Shown piece by piece: positions 30,001-36,452 of a stretch of DNA of 64,000 nucleotides. The first letter of the stretch is position 1. Every line of letters starts with the position of its first letter. The stretch lies in NCBI RefSeq assembly GCF_905220415.1, contig NC_059567.1, forward strand, positions 186,001 through 250,000, written 5' to 3'. The notes under the pieces were generated by a model, which did not search any database, had not been told where the DNA came from, and saw only the letters and a program-made list of their open reading frames with translations. The position numbers and the translations under genes were made by a program. The DNA comes from Colias croceus. Its lineage: Eukaryota; Arthropoda; Insecta; Lepidoptera; Pieridae.

Positions 30001-31995
30001 AATAGGAAGAAGCTTGATGTATTTAAACTTGGGCCCTACAAAATTTTAGAAAAAATATCAAAGTCAATTTACAGGATAAACACGGATCATAGGAAGTCAG
30101 AGTCAAATTTTTTTCCACATCTCGAAACTAACGCCAGCCCCTGGCTGCACTTGAAGAGTATGTATGTTAAGCTCATTATTTTCTCTTTGGGAGGGAGATG
30201 TAATGAAAAATATATTTTTCATTAATTTGAATTCCCGCGCAATCTGACCGAAACATCAAAACAGTAATTTATAATTCTATGTTTGAGTCTAATCTGTGGT
30301 AAAGAAAACTTGAAGGTAATCTATGGATCTCACAAAAAGCGCTCGTCATTGTGGATACAATTACTATTGATCCTTTATTGTGATTTAATTAAGAAACGAC
30401 ACAATTATAAACATTAAATGTTGTTTCTTTATTTACAGGTACGATCTTGTGTTAATACTAAATGTGAAATTCAACTAATGAATACTAAATGTGAACTATG
30501 TAAATTAATTACAATAAAACTTTATTTACAGAGAAACTCAATTGTGTTTTGTGTCGCCCAAAACTTGGGAAAATACCTTATATACATTTAGTACTCAACT
30601 GTGAATACTGAATATTATATTATACAATTTTTCTGAAGTGACTAAACATCTCTTCCGAACTATCAAGATAGTGCTTACATACACAACACATTAAATTTCT
30701 TTTGTTCCAGTGTTGCCCTATTACATATTATAACTTCTCTAAAAATTGTTACAGATGTGGAAAGTGATATCTGGCAACGAGCAAAGCTCCCTAGAGACGA
30801 TTCTAGAAGCGTGGGAGGGGGATTTGGAAGAGGCGTGCAATATTCAAGACCCGAACGATGGTAACACCGCGCTACATAAAGCGGCTATAGCTGCCAAACC
30901 TGAAATGGTTACGTGAGTATATTATATATTTTTTAATATGAACATACAATACAATGGTATATAGTTATTCTGTTTGTAAATAGACCTTGTTGTACTGTTT
31001 ATAATGTATGTTATAGTCTATAGAAGTTTCAAATTAGATAATGTTACAACCGTGATAACTGTACCATATATTAAGAAGAAAGATCGTTGCGTGTTTTTAT
31101 AATTTCTTTAATGCTTTAGAGTATTTATGCCCGATTTCACCAATAACCCCTAAACAGTCTCCTAAGTAAGGGTTCGACCTTAGTTTAAGGGTGTGGTAGT
31201 TCAAATCACTACCAAACCTAACGATTTAGGTGACACTTATCTGTCGGTGAAAGCAAATTTTACGTTAAGTATCCCCTAAATTGACTTAGGTGACACTTAA
31301 ATTTTACAGGTTGTTGGTGAAAACGGGCATTAGACCTATAATAATTAATTGTGCACGTAATACACACGTCATCGTCACGTCACGTCTTGCAATCATGAAT
31401 GCGTACATCTTGCGTAGAAACAATAAGAACGGAGCGGCAACGTCGCATCAGCCGTTCGTTGTGCGGCCGCGGCGACAGTTTTAATTATATTATTATTGTT
31501 TGACGAAAATGTGCGTGTACATTACCTAATGTACACGCAATCACTTGATGTTAGTAATAACCTAAGTTATTACTAACACGTCTTGATGTTAGAAATAAAC
31601 TAAGTTATTACTAACATCAAGTGATTTGTATCGACCTCTGTCAGTGTGCCTAGTGCGAGTTTTCATCGAGTACGAAACGTTACTATCGCGTTTGCGTCAC
31701 AGCCGAATTAGTATGGGAAATCGAACAGCGCCCCTAGCGGACGTATGGGGAAGCTTTGATTCCCCATACAAATTTCGATGTGACGCAGACGCGATAGTAA
31801 CGTTTAACTAAAATTATTAGTGATGCTGACCGCGGTCATGTTTGCAAAAAAAAAAGTCATTTTATATGTAAAGTTATTAAATGTTCATATTTCAGTGCAC
31901 TCCTAACAGCGGGCAGCGATCCCTGTATCCGTAATCACCAATTACAAACTCCATACGCGGCTACTACTTTCTCTCTGGAAGCGCAAGTATTCTAA
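17911..31995 (+). CDS. ANKZF1: ANKZF1/Vms1 homologue, eight exons visible, partial at both ends
   Basis: Exons: 17911-18003, 18499-18684, 19095-19317, 20118-20247, 20535-20620, 21157-21371, 30755-30912, 31896-about 31995. All visible junctions are AG acceptors and GT donors, and the phases are consistent (0,0,1,2,1,0,2). The first three encode the VLRF1 domain, with RWAVLM, SGGHFAGAIF, HKTHHSYV, RSAGASLRRYN and PFPTRKPTYKEVKRVH. The glutamine matching the catalytic Gln of Vms1/ANKZF1 is present at 18601-18603 (GQAQSARD). A Lys-rich linker and ankyrin repeats follow (GNTALHKAA; LLTAGSDP). The protein releases nascent chains from tRNA on stalled 60S subunits in ribosome quality control. The N-terminal zinc finger and the C-terminal coiled coil/VCP-binding part are not visible. 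The last exon meets a stop early. Confidence 0.88.
18499..18684 (+). CDS. ANKZF1: ANKZF1 exon with catalytic glutamine
   Basis: Acceptor CACATAG, donor GTAAGG, 62 codons in phase 0. Order: SGGHFAGAIFSG, VVHKTHHSYVTRR, GQAQSARD (catalytic-position Gln at 18601-18603), then PRSAGASLRRYNQAAFLE. The family's GxxQ...R pattern is intact. The upstream intron (18004-18498) shows nothing I recognise. The downstream intron has long G runs at about 18690-18725. Confidence 0.92.
19095..19317 (+). CDS. ANKZF1: ANKZF1 exon (VLRF1 end)
   Basis: Acceptor TATTTTAG, donor GTAAGT, 74 codons plus one base. HVQEIISAWSEDL, then LFGKNSPLNRDDFRVR and PFPTRKPTYKEVKRVHDTL, the conserved close of the VLRF1 domain. The next intron holds a retroposon at 19340-19686. 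Confidence 0.92.
19340..19686 (-). mobile_element. 5'-truncated retroposon with 15-bp target duplication
   Basis: It is flanked by TAAATTATAACTAGT at 19325-19339 and 19687-19701. The left end, CAAATCAAAATCAAATCAAA, is the reverse complement of a TTTGATTTGATTTG-type tail common at the 3' ends of lepidopteran LINEs, so the element points to the minus strand. It has no ORF. It lies in an ANKZF1 intron, about 20 bp after a donor site. Confidence 0.8.
20118..20247 (+). CDS. ANKZF1: ANKZF1 exon (linker)
   Basis: Acceptor TATTTGCAG, donor GTAATA. The frame continues from phase 1 to phase 2. ETMELFQKALIAS is followed by a Lys-rich, low-complexity linker (EKKKTQKSPGKP). The call rests on splice sites and frame continuity, not on strong homology. 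Confidence 0.78.
20535..20620 (+). CDS. ANKZF1: ANKZF1 exon (acidic linker)
   Basis: Acceptor TTTTAAAG, donor GTATGT, phase 2 in and 1 out. It reads RERTPRELPTQMLSSEDEG and so on without a stop. Short linker exon. Confidence 0.72.
20875..21042. repeat. Short dispersed repeat with inverted ends, in ANKZF1 intron
   Basis: AAAGCTATTGCATGCTATG (about 20905) is answered by AGCTATGCAATAGCTT (about 21025). GC-richer than its surroundings and reminiscent of a common lepidopteran short repeat. The rest of the 20621-21156 intron shows nothing. Confidence 0.4.
21157..21371 (+). CDS. ANKZF1: ANKZF1 exon (basic linker)
   Basis: Acceptor TTTTCACAG, donor GTGTGT, phase 1 in and 0 out. GWIKTLSEQSS leads into a Lys run (RVKKKKKKKEEKP) like the basic stretch before the ankyrin repeats of ANKZF1. 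It is followed by a 9.4-kb intron that contains Gypsy-2. Confidence 0.8.
21538..21991. repeat. MITE-like element, 454 bp, in ANKZF1 intron
   Basis: AATTGAGTATTTGAATAAAAA at the left end is mirrored by TTTTTATTCAAATACTCAATT at the right end, an inverted repeat of about 20 bp. No coding frame. The target duplication was not resolved. Confidence 0.65.
22250..22261 (+). promoter_or_regulatory. LTR segment complementary to the post-LTR primer region
   Basis: TAAATGTTGTTT here (and at 30415-30426) is the exact reverse complement of AAACAACATTTA at 25942-25953, which directly follows the LTR. This is the arrangement of self-priming in the Tf1 element. Whether 22250 lies at the RNA 5' end is unknown. 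Confidence 0.5.
22435..22490 (+). repeat. GTCTGTTT microsatellite
   Basis: About six copies of the 8-mer TTTGTCTG. This is usual near the 5' end of Lep1-type Helitrons. Confidence 0.8.
22720..23046 (+). repeat. Diverged ~193-bp tandem duplication
   Basis: The phrases CATTTACGTAATTTGGG, CAGCGCCATCTAT and AAAAATCAAATCAATTTACA recur in the same order about 193-197 bp later. Confidence 0.75.
23320..23506 (-). mobile_element. 187-bp Helitron nested in the larger Helitron
   Basis: On the minus strand it starts TCACTACATAGTATAAA at 23506 and ends GGGCGGTAAGCTAG at 23320, with T following. The 3' region contains a GC-rich hairpin (GCGGACGAAGCCGCGGGC). Non-coding. Confidence 0.82.
23507..25800 (+). 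other. Helitron interior, unidentified; possible captured gene fragment
   Basis: AT-rich. At about 23758-24035, after a TTTACAG acceptor-like site, the text reads like decayed coding DNA, for example VSREILEDIFQEGEEGQPTT, but with stops. A GC-richer patch at 25330-25520 has no frame. I recognise no source gene. Confidence 0.35.
24106..24162. repeat. Perfect 24-bp inverted repeat, 9-nt loop
   Basis: Arms 24106-24129 and 24139-24162 contain ATAACCGCAAAGTCAAAAT and its complement without mismatch. It lies within the 3.5 kb Helitron. The function is unknown. Confidence 0.85.
25942..25953 (+). promoter_or_regulatory. Gypsy-2 candidate self-priming primer-binding site
   Basis: AAACAACATTTA adjoins the LTR and does not begin TGG, so a tRNA 3' end would not pair. 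It pairs perfectly over 12 nt with the LTR segment at 22250-22261. gag starts only 10 bp later. Confidence 0.5.
25964..27079 (+). CDS. gag: Gypsy-2 gag (371 aa)
   Basis: The ATG lies 22 bp after the LTR. The N-terminal 120 residues are unfamiliar to me. Residues about 135-300 contain a retrotransposon capsid-like helical region (FDGRNSSAYEWMNVFEKEC, then LEKSCTDWYSSM). Near 318-345 there is a Cys/His set C-x2-C-x9-H-x4-C (CSICEKLKKGIRFHSEDSC) in place of a normal zinc knuckle. The C-terminus is charged. Ends TAA at 27077-27079 in the frameshift window. Confidence 0.88.
   Translation: MEKLKFMFQVKPTTDGKSNFIAITLIATQDDKVYLIPEEYQTISFHKHILASKSFTTVKNTLKKRYQTRNVWIKTTEDILKTYVDEDGNMIFQDQFLEESTQEQLSFESKKYSEDPVIKILEKLVEDQQNKEKQSVKKLAERFVIEKFDGRNSSAYEWMNVFEKECTRFDIIKDEEKIEIFRLFLEKSCTDWYSSMMIKLSLHSEWSKWKSSFLQTYANKGWTSSKYALSFKYQSGSLLEYAVKKEKLLLEIRKTMDEGTLIDIIAAGLPDFITDKINKEEILHTSNLFNELGKLEHLVTKKKNIFKKKEDLKPIKEKCSICEKLKKGIRFHSEDSCWFKQKTNIEKDKKQIKLINNSELECELQCEDQKN
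27064..30225 (+). CDS. pol: Gypsy-2 pol: protease, reverse transcriptase, RNase H, integrase
   Basis: Numbering from codon 27082. Protease YDSGSNVSLI (DSG 22-24). Reverse transcriptase FSTLDFHSAF (Asp 295), CLPFGLKTSPAIFQRIM, CFIDDSLLFS (FIDD 358-361). RNase H IYTDASILGVG (Asp 507), FSDHKPLE (Asp 574). Integrase: H695 and H700 with a CENCIVC zinc half-site (727-733), then D763 (CSIDTIG), D821 (LILSDQYPG) and E857 (NGINERLN), a D,D-35-E triad. The frame stops at 30225, 27 bp inside the 3' LTR, so the C-terminus is LTR-encoded. It differs clearly from Gypsy-1 pol. Confidence 0.94.
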   Translation, partial: RPKKLIVPPLIKIKLVLNENIEVFGIYDSGSNVSLINSKLLKIKNEDTGLSNKTNLKTINGVKKANGIITLDVGIFDLKKKMNVFVIDKENFDYDFLVGLDCIKEFYLVQNENLEISQKIPIQRNEIVSKESNKRNTDFKKIKSENLVNFNEDFSEENFKICINHLDYLEKALIDELISKNKTVFAKDKYDIGKVTDYEAHIDLLVEKYCSKRPYRCTMEDKKEIENQVAKLLEKNIIEESYSPFAAPVTLAFKRDENKRSRLCIDFRDLNKIVVPQSQPFPLIEDLIIKTRDCNYFSTLDFHSAFWSIPLRVSDRHKTAFVTQEGHYQWTCLPFGLKTSPAIFQRIMCNIIRKHKLTEFTVCFIDDSLLFSKSFSDHVRHLKQLFQAIKSEGLKLNFSKCPFATDSVKYLGHVIQNNSVRPLKDNLVSIKDFPTPKTKKNVRQFLGKINFYHKYVPNIAIKLEPLHNLLRKGQPFNWTKSCQKTFEEMKQILCSQPILTIFDPNLPIHIYTDASILGVGAVLKQPQENSEEKPVAYFSKKLNQVQKRKKAVYLECLAIKECVKYWQHLLIGRKFIVFSDHKPLENMNIRSRTDEELGDLSYYLSQYDFQIKYSPGKYNTKADCLSRNPVLEPHENQDEQLKIVNTITLEDILKDQIKNEYIQCRKDKLQIRNNIYYKKVNKKEKIIISEKFSLEFMKNVHTDLGHIGIKQMQRMISSVYTAENMSKNIKSICENCIVCLKNKSRGQNKYGLMSHLGPATKPFQICSIDTIGGFGGSRSTKRYLHLLSDHFTRYAYILTSSTQNANDFIKLIRNCAETDEIELILSDQYPGINSKEFKNFLDEKNILLIFTAVNSPFSNGINERLNQTLVNRIRCRINERETKIAWSTIAHNCVKNYNETEHTVTGYAPKYLLYGTDVKILPNELKQEKTEYNLFQARKKALENTIRSHDYNKTIYDKNRRHIDFKIGDTVFVENGNRLNRKKLDVFKLGPYKILEKISKSIYRINTDHRKSESNFFPHLETNASPWLHLKSMYVKLIIFSLGGRCNEKYIFH
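27070..27076 (+). promoter_or_regulatory. Canonical -1 frameshift heptamer A AAA AAC
   Basis: In the gag frame it reads A AAA AAC TAA, with the stop immediately after. pol is the -1 frame and open from 27064, so slippage on this heptamer joins the two. The heptamer matches the X XXY YYZ rule exactly. Confidence 0.82.
30187..30198 (+). promoter_or_regulatory. Gypsy-2 polypurine tract
   Basis: TTGGGAGGGAGA ends exactly at the 3' LTR. It lies within the pol reading frame. Confidence 0.85.
30199..30582 (+). repeat. Gypsy-2 3' LTR (intact)
   Basis: Same as the 5' LTR without the Helitron, followed by TACA. Confidence 0.93.
30755..30912 (+). CDS. ANKZF1: ANKZF1 exon (first ankyrin repeat)
   Basis: Acceptor AATTGTTACAG, donor GTGAGT, phase 0 in and 2 out. 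MWKVISGNEQSSLETILEAW, then DPNDGNTALHKAAIAAKPEMV, a standard ankyrin start (D-G-x-T-x-L-H-x-A-A). Confidence 0.87.
31128..31329. mobile_element. PIF/Harbinger-type MITE, 202 bp
   Basis: Inverted ends TGCCCGATTTCACCAA and TTGGTGAAAACGGGCA, flanked by TTA on both sides (31125-31127 and 31330-31332). A 3-bp TTA duplication is the Harbinger signature. It lies in the intron between the two ankyrin exons. Confidence 0.72.
31513..31624. repeat. Nested palindromes in ANKZF1 intron
   Basis: GCGTGTACATTA...TAATGTACACGC at 31513-31538 is followed by TCACTTGATGTTAGTAATAAC at 31541-31561 with its complement at 31604-31624. Probably the remains of a MITE. Confidence 0.65.
31675..31805. mobile_element. MITE, 131 bp, 27-bp inverted ends
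   Basis: AAACGTTACTATCGCGT..GCGTCACA at the left end and its complement at the right end differ at one position. The family is not assigned and no clear target duplication was seen. Confidence 0.7.
31896..31995 (+). CDS. ANKZF1: ANKZF1 exon (second ankyrin repeat), stops early
   Basis: Acceptor ATTTCAG. LLTAGSDPCIRNHQLQTPYAATT matches the family's second ankyrin repeat. The frame then reads SLEAQVF and meets TAA at 31993-31995, where family members continue with about xFRR and a long C-terminus. Either a base is missing near 31984-31988, or the true donor is the weak CAA|GTATTC at 31987, or this copy is truncated. An AAG|GCAAGT at about 32000-32001 is a good GC-AG donor in another frame. A dispersed repeat starts only 15 bp later. 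Confidence 0.78.
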
Positions 31996-32014
31996 ACAAG
32001 GCAAGTCAAAAATT

Positions 32015-32287
32015 GTTAAATCACTGAATTAAGCACAACTTAAATGTAAAAATATGATTATTTTTATTTAATTGTCAATGAACAATATTCTGTTTTGCTT
32101 TTTTTGTCTTTTTATTGCCTACAACATAATCCCACTACGAAATCTTTGCAGCAAAAGAATTCGAAAGAATCCTCATTTTACTGAGATGTACCAACTTTTT
32201 GGAAAAGTAAAATGCGATTTATATGAAAAAGAGAAAAAAATGCCTGGGTAACATTTCCCAGCCTCTGAAGGTTCCCGACCTTTCATG
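32015..32287 (+). repeat. Dispersed repeat R, copy 1
   Basis: About 273 bp, repeated in inverse orientation at 54652-54927. One edge lies about 15 bp after the last ANKZF1 exon and the other cuts the helicase reading frame. One end contains CCTGGGTAACATTTCCCAG. The family is unknown. Confidence 0.8.
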
Positions 32288-32755
32288 TAACTACGGGCGG
32301 AATCTGACGAAAATCTCCAGCAAAAATGATAACCTTTCCCCCAAAACTTTTATTAGACTTTGTCAAGTCTTGCAAAGACCTATCTAACAAATGAATGAGG
32401 TACTTGTGTACCATCGGCGCTTCGTCGTAAATAATTAAATCGGAGTGTAGTATAAGTTCAGCTCTCTGGGTTCCGTTTGTTACATACCAATAGCCTAAAT
32501 CGTCAATAGCGCTTAACGGATACTTAAACATACTGTGCGCAGTCATACCGCCGTCATAGTTCTGCGCGGCAATACCTGAACTCGCTGTGCACAAAACTAC
32601 ACCGTTGAGTACGCCCCTCACGTACGCTGCTATCGTATTTAATAGCAACGTTTTACCAGTGCCTGCCGGACCGTCTATATAAATAGCACTTTCGTTACTA
32701 TTGCGAAAACCGTGATCAGTGAGCAAATTTTGCACATAGGTCTGAGATAGGTCGG
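32283..32755 (-). pseudogene. Helitron helicase fragment (Pif1-type)
   Basis: About 155 codons with Walker A GPAGTGKT, TASSGIAA, motif II LIIYDEAPM and GDFRQIPPVV: the first half of a superfamily 1 Pif1-like helicase as in Helitron RepHel proteins. It is cut at both ends. At 32287 repeat R begins directly after PPVV, and at about 32755 the sequence passes into a LINE with CCTATC as possible micro-homology. No Rep domain is present. Confidence 0.85.
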
Positions 32756-34395
32756 AAATCGGAAAAAGAAGAAGGATTAGGTTTTTTTGGGAGAGGAATA
32801 ATATTAGCCCTTTTCCAGGCCGTGGGGAAGGTACCCGTGGAAATGGAATGGTTTAAAATGTGGGTAATGACAGGAACGACTATGTCGAGGATAGGTAGGA
32901 TCATGCTACGACCAATACAATCACTCCCAACAGCATTAGATGACAAAGACATGATATTCTTCTTAACATCACAGCTAGTAAATTGATTCAGACAGAACGG
33001 AGGAAAATTAGGAGTTGGAATAGAAGAAAGCGTGTTAATAGTCATAACTTTAATAGTGTTATCAAAATGAGGAGTTCCAGCAAAAAATTGGTTGAGTAAT
33101 TCAATATTAAAATTTTTGAAATCAGCTTTGGGATCTTTACAGCCAACTCCTAAGGTTTTTAAGAACTTCCAAACTTTAGCAGGGTCGCCGTTCTCGACCG
33201 ACGAGTGAATGTGGCGTCTTTGTGCATCTCTACAACAAGTATTACAACGATTCCGAATCTTAGTGTACTTCTCCCTGTTCGCGTCGTTACATTTTAGTTT
33301 GAGTTTGGTTTTGGCTCTAGACTTCTGTTGCAAAAGTGATTTCAGATCATCCGTTAACCAAGGCGCTGGAAGGTGTTTTAGTTTTACCGGCCTAAGTGGC
33401 GCATGCTTGTCGTACAGATCGGTAACAAGTGATGAGAATAGTTCAGCCATAGTATCAATATTGTCCTGAGAATAAATGATAGACCAGTCGATATCTTGAG
33501 CATCACGACACAAGCGATCAACATCCACTCCGGCAAAGTTGCGTCGCAAGGAGATCTTGGGTTTGTGTTTAGGAGGACGGATATTATAGAAGATATAGAT
33601 GAGGTCATGATGGGAAAATGCATTGGCAGCATATTGACCATGCTGAAGGACAAGGTTAGGAGAGGAGACAATAATGAGGTCAAGAAGTGAAGGAGTGCAG
33701 TTAGGTAAAGTATGAGTTGGATTAAGAGGAAGAAGGTGTAAATGTGCTGACTCAATAATAGTTTTAAGAGTCTTGGCTCGGGAATCGTTTTTGACGATGC
33801 AGGTGTTGAAATTACCCATAAATAGGGAGTGTTCATAAATAGGAATTAGTTGATCAAGGATAGATTCAAATGAGTGAAAGTAGTTAACGGAAAGGGAGGG
33901 GCTATAGAACACACCAAGCAGGAGCTTGGTGTGGCGTAAGGTAACTTCAATGATAAGATGTTCGGCAGCATCGGGGGGTGGAGGCTGGGGGGAGAGGCTT
34001 ATAATTTTGTAAGTGAGATGGGACCTTAAATAAATCGCGACACCGCCACCAGCCTTGCCGATCCGATCATTTCGTATCAGGTTATAACCAGGAAGGGAAT
34101 AGCAGGAAGAAGGAAGACAGGGTTTGAGCCAAGACTCGGATATAAGTAAAGCGTGCATGTTGACGGAATCAAAAGTTGCTAACAAGTCAGGAAAATGTGC
34201 TGGGACACTTTGCGCATTGATATGAACCGCATTAAATATTTTGGAATCATTAGAGAAACTGTTTGATAGGAGATTGTTTAGAGGAGTAAAGGAGGAAGTA
34301 CTGTGGAAGCTGTCCTCACTACCAAGATCTTCAGAGGAGAAAGACAGATAATTAACATTACTAGATGTGCTATCGTTCAACATATTGATTTGCAA
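32716..34395 (-). pseudogene. Second CR1-group LINE ORF2, lacking its 3' half
   Basis: 559 codons, of which about 546 are LINE. It shares SESWLKPCLPSS, NDRIGKAGGGVAIYLR and the WKFLKTLG region with the copy at 5426-8377. It ends inside the reverse transcriptase at DFRPIS, before the catalytic Asp and YADD. The endonuclease motif GDFN is GNFN here (near 33815), so a catalytic Asp is lost. LINEs normally lose the 5' end, so loss of the 3' half points to a later rearrangement at the helicase junction. Confidence 0.88.
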
Positions 34396-34441
34396 GATAA
34401 TATTATATTCTATGCTATGTGTTTATAAGAATATATATAAA
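34396..34441 (-). other. LINE 5' flank / boundary to array
   Basis: AT-rich spacer. The array begins with the CTAG at 34442, preceded by A on the + strand (T after CTAG on the minus strand). Confidence 0.5.
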
Positions 34442-35000
34442 CTAGCTGGTGCGTTGTGCGCGGGCTGCAAGCAGCCCGCGAGCCCCTTTTGCCCCTGGGT
34501 TGAAGCAATAGGGTAGTCATTTGAAAATATATTCGAATTTTCTGTCCATTTGTTACATCTGCTAACAGCGATTCTACAGTCAGTCGTTAATGCTTATAAA
34601 TTCCCCATTCAAGTATTTTCCACTCCGGGAGGCTGTCCACCTTCGAGGGAGCGTAGTGCGCGGGCTGCAAGCAGCCCGCGAAGCATCCCAGGGCAGAAAT
34701 CTTCAGTCATTTGAAAATGCAATAAAATTCCCAGTCAATTTGTTATTATCTGCTAACAGCGATTCCACAGTCAATCGAAGTGCTTATAAATTCCCCATTC
34801 AAATATTTTCTATTCCGGGGGGCTGTCCACCTTCGAGGACGCGCGGTGCGCGAGCTGCAAGCAGCTCGCGGCTCATCCCAGAGCAGAAATCTTCAGTCAT
34901 TTGAAAATGCATTCGAATTTCCTGTCCATTTGTTACATCTGCTAACAGCGATTCTACAGTCAGTCGAAACTGCTTATAAATTACTTATTCAAATATTGGT
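34442..35000. repeat. A repeats, unit 1 (about 3 copies)
   Basis: Monomers of 190-200 bp with GCTAACAGCGATTC, TGCTTATAAATTCCCCATTC, GGCTGTCCACCTTCGAGG and the hairpin. Hairpin cores lie at about 34459, 34659 and 34849. The first two have stem CGCGGGCT/AGCCCGCG and the third CGCGAGCT/AGCTCGCG. Confidence 0.88.
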
Positions 35001-35084
35001 TAAATTTTTGAAACGTGATCCCGAATTTTATTTTTTTGATGTGTCTAATCAATAGCGGTGACTTTTCATAATAAACTGTTCAAG

Positions 35085-35700
35085 ACAATAAATGTGTGAA
35101 GATGTATAAAACATATTGAAAACTTCAAGTCATCATTAGTAGCGTCGTTTAAAATCAAATTCATTATGCTTTCGGCACTAAAAATATCTAAGTGAAAGCC
35201 ATAGGACTAAAGTCAAAGGGTGTATCGAATAAGATATTGTTACACTATAAAAATAACTACTTTAAAAAAACCGACTTCAAAAACGGAAAAGTAAAAAATA
35301 ATTAATTAGTTACTACATATTATTTAGTTGTGTTATTCACTATATAGGTTTGAAGTCGGTGCCAAGCATAAGCACTTATTAAACTACGCTATTTTTTGAT
35401 ACAAGAACTACGATTATTTCGATACAAGAACTACCTACTTGCAATTCAATTACATTAATCGCAATACAAAATATTGGCTATTTTCGATACAAAAACTACA
35501 CTACTCTTGGTGTAAGTCCTACGCTTATAAAGCGTGAACGATTAGCTCATTCACTCAATAAATGTGTGAAGATGAATATATTATTACGTATTGAAAACTT
35601 CAGTCTTTTTAGTAGCTTCGTTTAAAATCAAAATCATTATGTTTTCGGCACTAAAAATAAGAACCTACTTTTCCGTTTTTGAAGTCGGTTTTTTTAACGT
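35085..35700. repeat. Insertion in unit 1 with inverted and direct repeats
   Basis: Found only in unit 1. TTAAAAAAACCGACTTCAAA (about 35264) is inverted at about 35675-35696. Another ~105-bp segment, from CAATAAATGTGTGAAGATG to TTCGGCACTAAAAATA, occurs directly at about 35087 and 35557. It looks like a MITE with its own duplication, a motif common in lepidopteran genomes. Confidence 0.65.
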
Positions 35701-35729
35701 AGTTTTAATAGTTTTTAACCTACGTAGTT

Positions 35730-36452
35730 TTTTTGTTTGAGTGGGAATCGCCCTAAAGTCGCTTCTGTTCAAGAGTTTACTTAACACGCTCGACGCTTAA
35801 TCGCTCCTCGCTACCTATTTGAATATTTACGCCGGCCGCTGACGTGACTTGCTCGCTTCGCTCGCTTGGCTAGTGCAGTAGTTCAAAAGTTAACCTAACT
35901 CGCTCGTCGCTTCGCTCCTCGCTACTTCTTTGAATATTTACGCCGGCCGCTGACGTGACTTGCTCGCTTCGCTCGCTTAGCTAGTGCGGTAGTTCAAAAG
36001 TTAACCTAACTCGCTCGTCGCTTCGCTCCTCGCTACTTCTTTGAATATTTACGCCGGCCGCTGACGTGACTTGCTCGCTTCGCTCGCTTGGCTAGTGCAG
36101 TAGTTCAAAAGTTAACCTAACTCGCTCGTCGCTTCGCTCCTCGCTCTTTCTTTCAATATTTACGCCGGCTGCTGACGTGACTTGCTCGCTTCGCTCGCTT
36201 GGCTAGTGCAGTAGTTCAAAAGTTAACCTAATTCGCTCGTCGCTTCGCTCCTCGCTACTTCTTTGAATTTTTACGCCGGCCGCTGACGTGACTTGCTCGC
36301 TTCGCTCGCTTGGCTAGTGCAGTAGTTCAAAAGTTAACCTAACACGCTCGTCGCTTCGCTCCTCGCTACCTATTTAAATATTTACGCCAGCCGCTGCCGT
36401 GATTCGCTCGCTACGCTCGCTTGGCTCGCTTGGCTCGTGCGGTAGTTCAAAA
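35730..36452. repeat. B repeats, unit 1 (about 6 copies)
   Basis: ~114-bp monomers containing CGCTCGTCGCTTCGCTCCTC, GAATATTTACGCCGGCCGCT and GCTCGCTTCGCTCGCTTGG, separated by TAGTTCAAAAGTTAACCTAA. Confidence 0.88.

Larger units (their letters stand above)
22034..30582 (+). mobile_element. Gypsy-2: full-length Gypsy-type LTR retrotransposon in an ANKZF1 intron
   Basis: The LTR start TGTAATG occurs at 22034 and 30199. Each LTR is about 384 bp once the Helitron in the 5' LTR is removed; I count two substitutions between them. TACA flanks both sides (22030-22033 and 30583-30586). gag and pol are intact and joined by a canonical -1 slippery site. It is young and inserted in the sense direction of ANKZF1. 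There is no TGG-type tRNA primer site; see the self-priming candidate. Confidence 0.93.
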
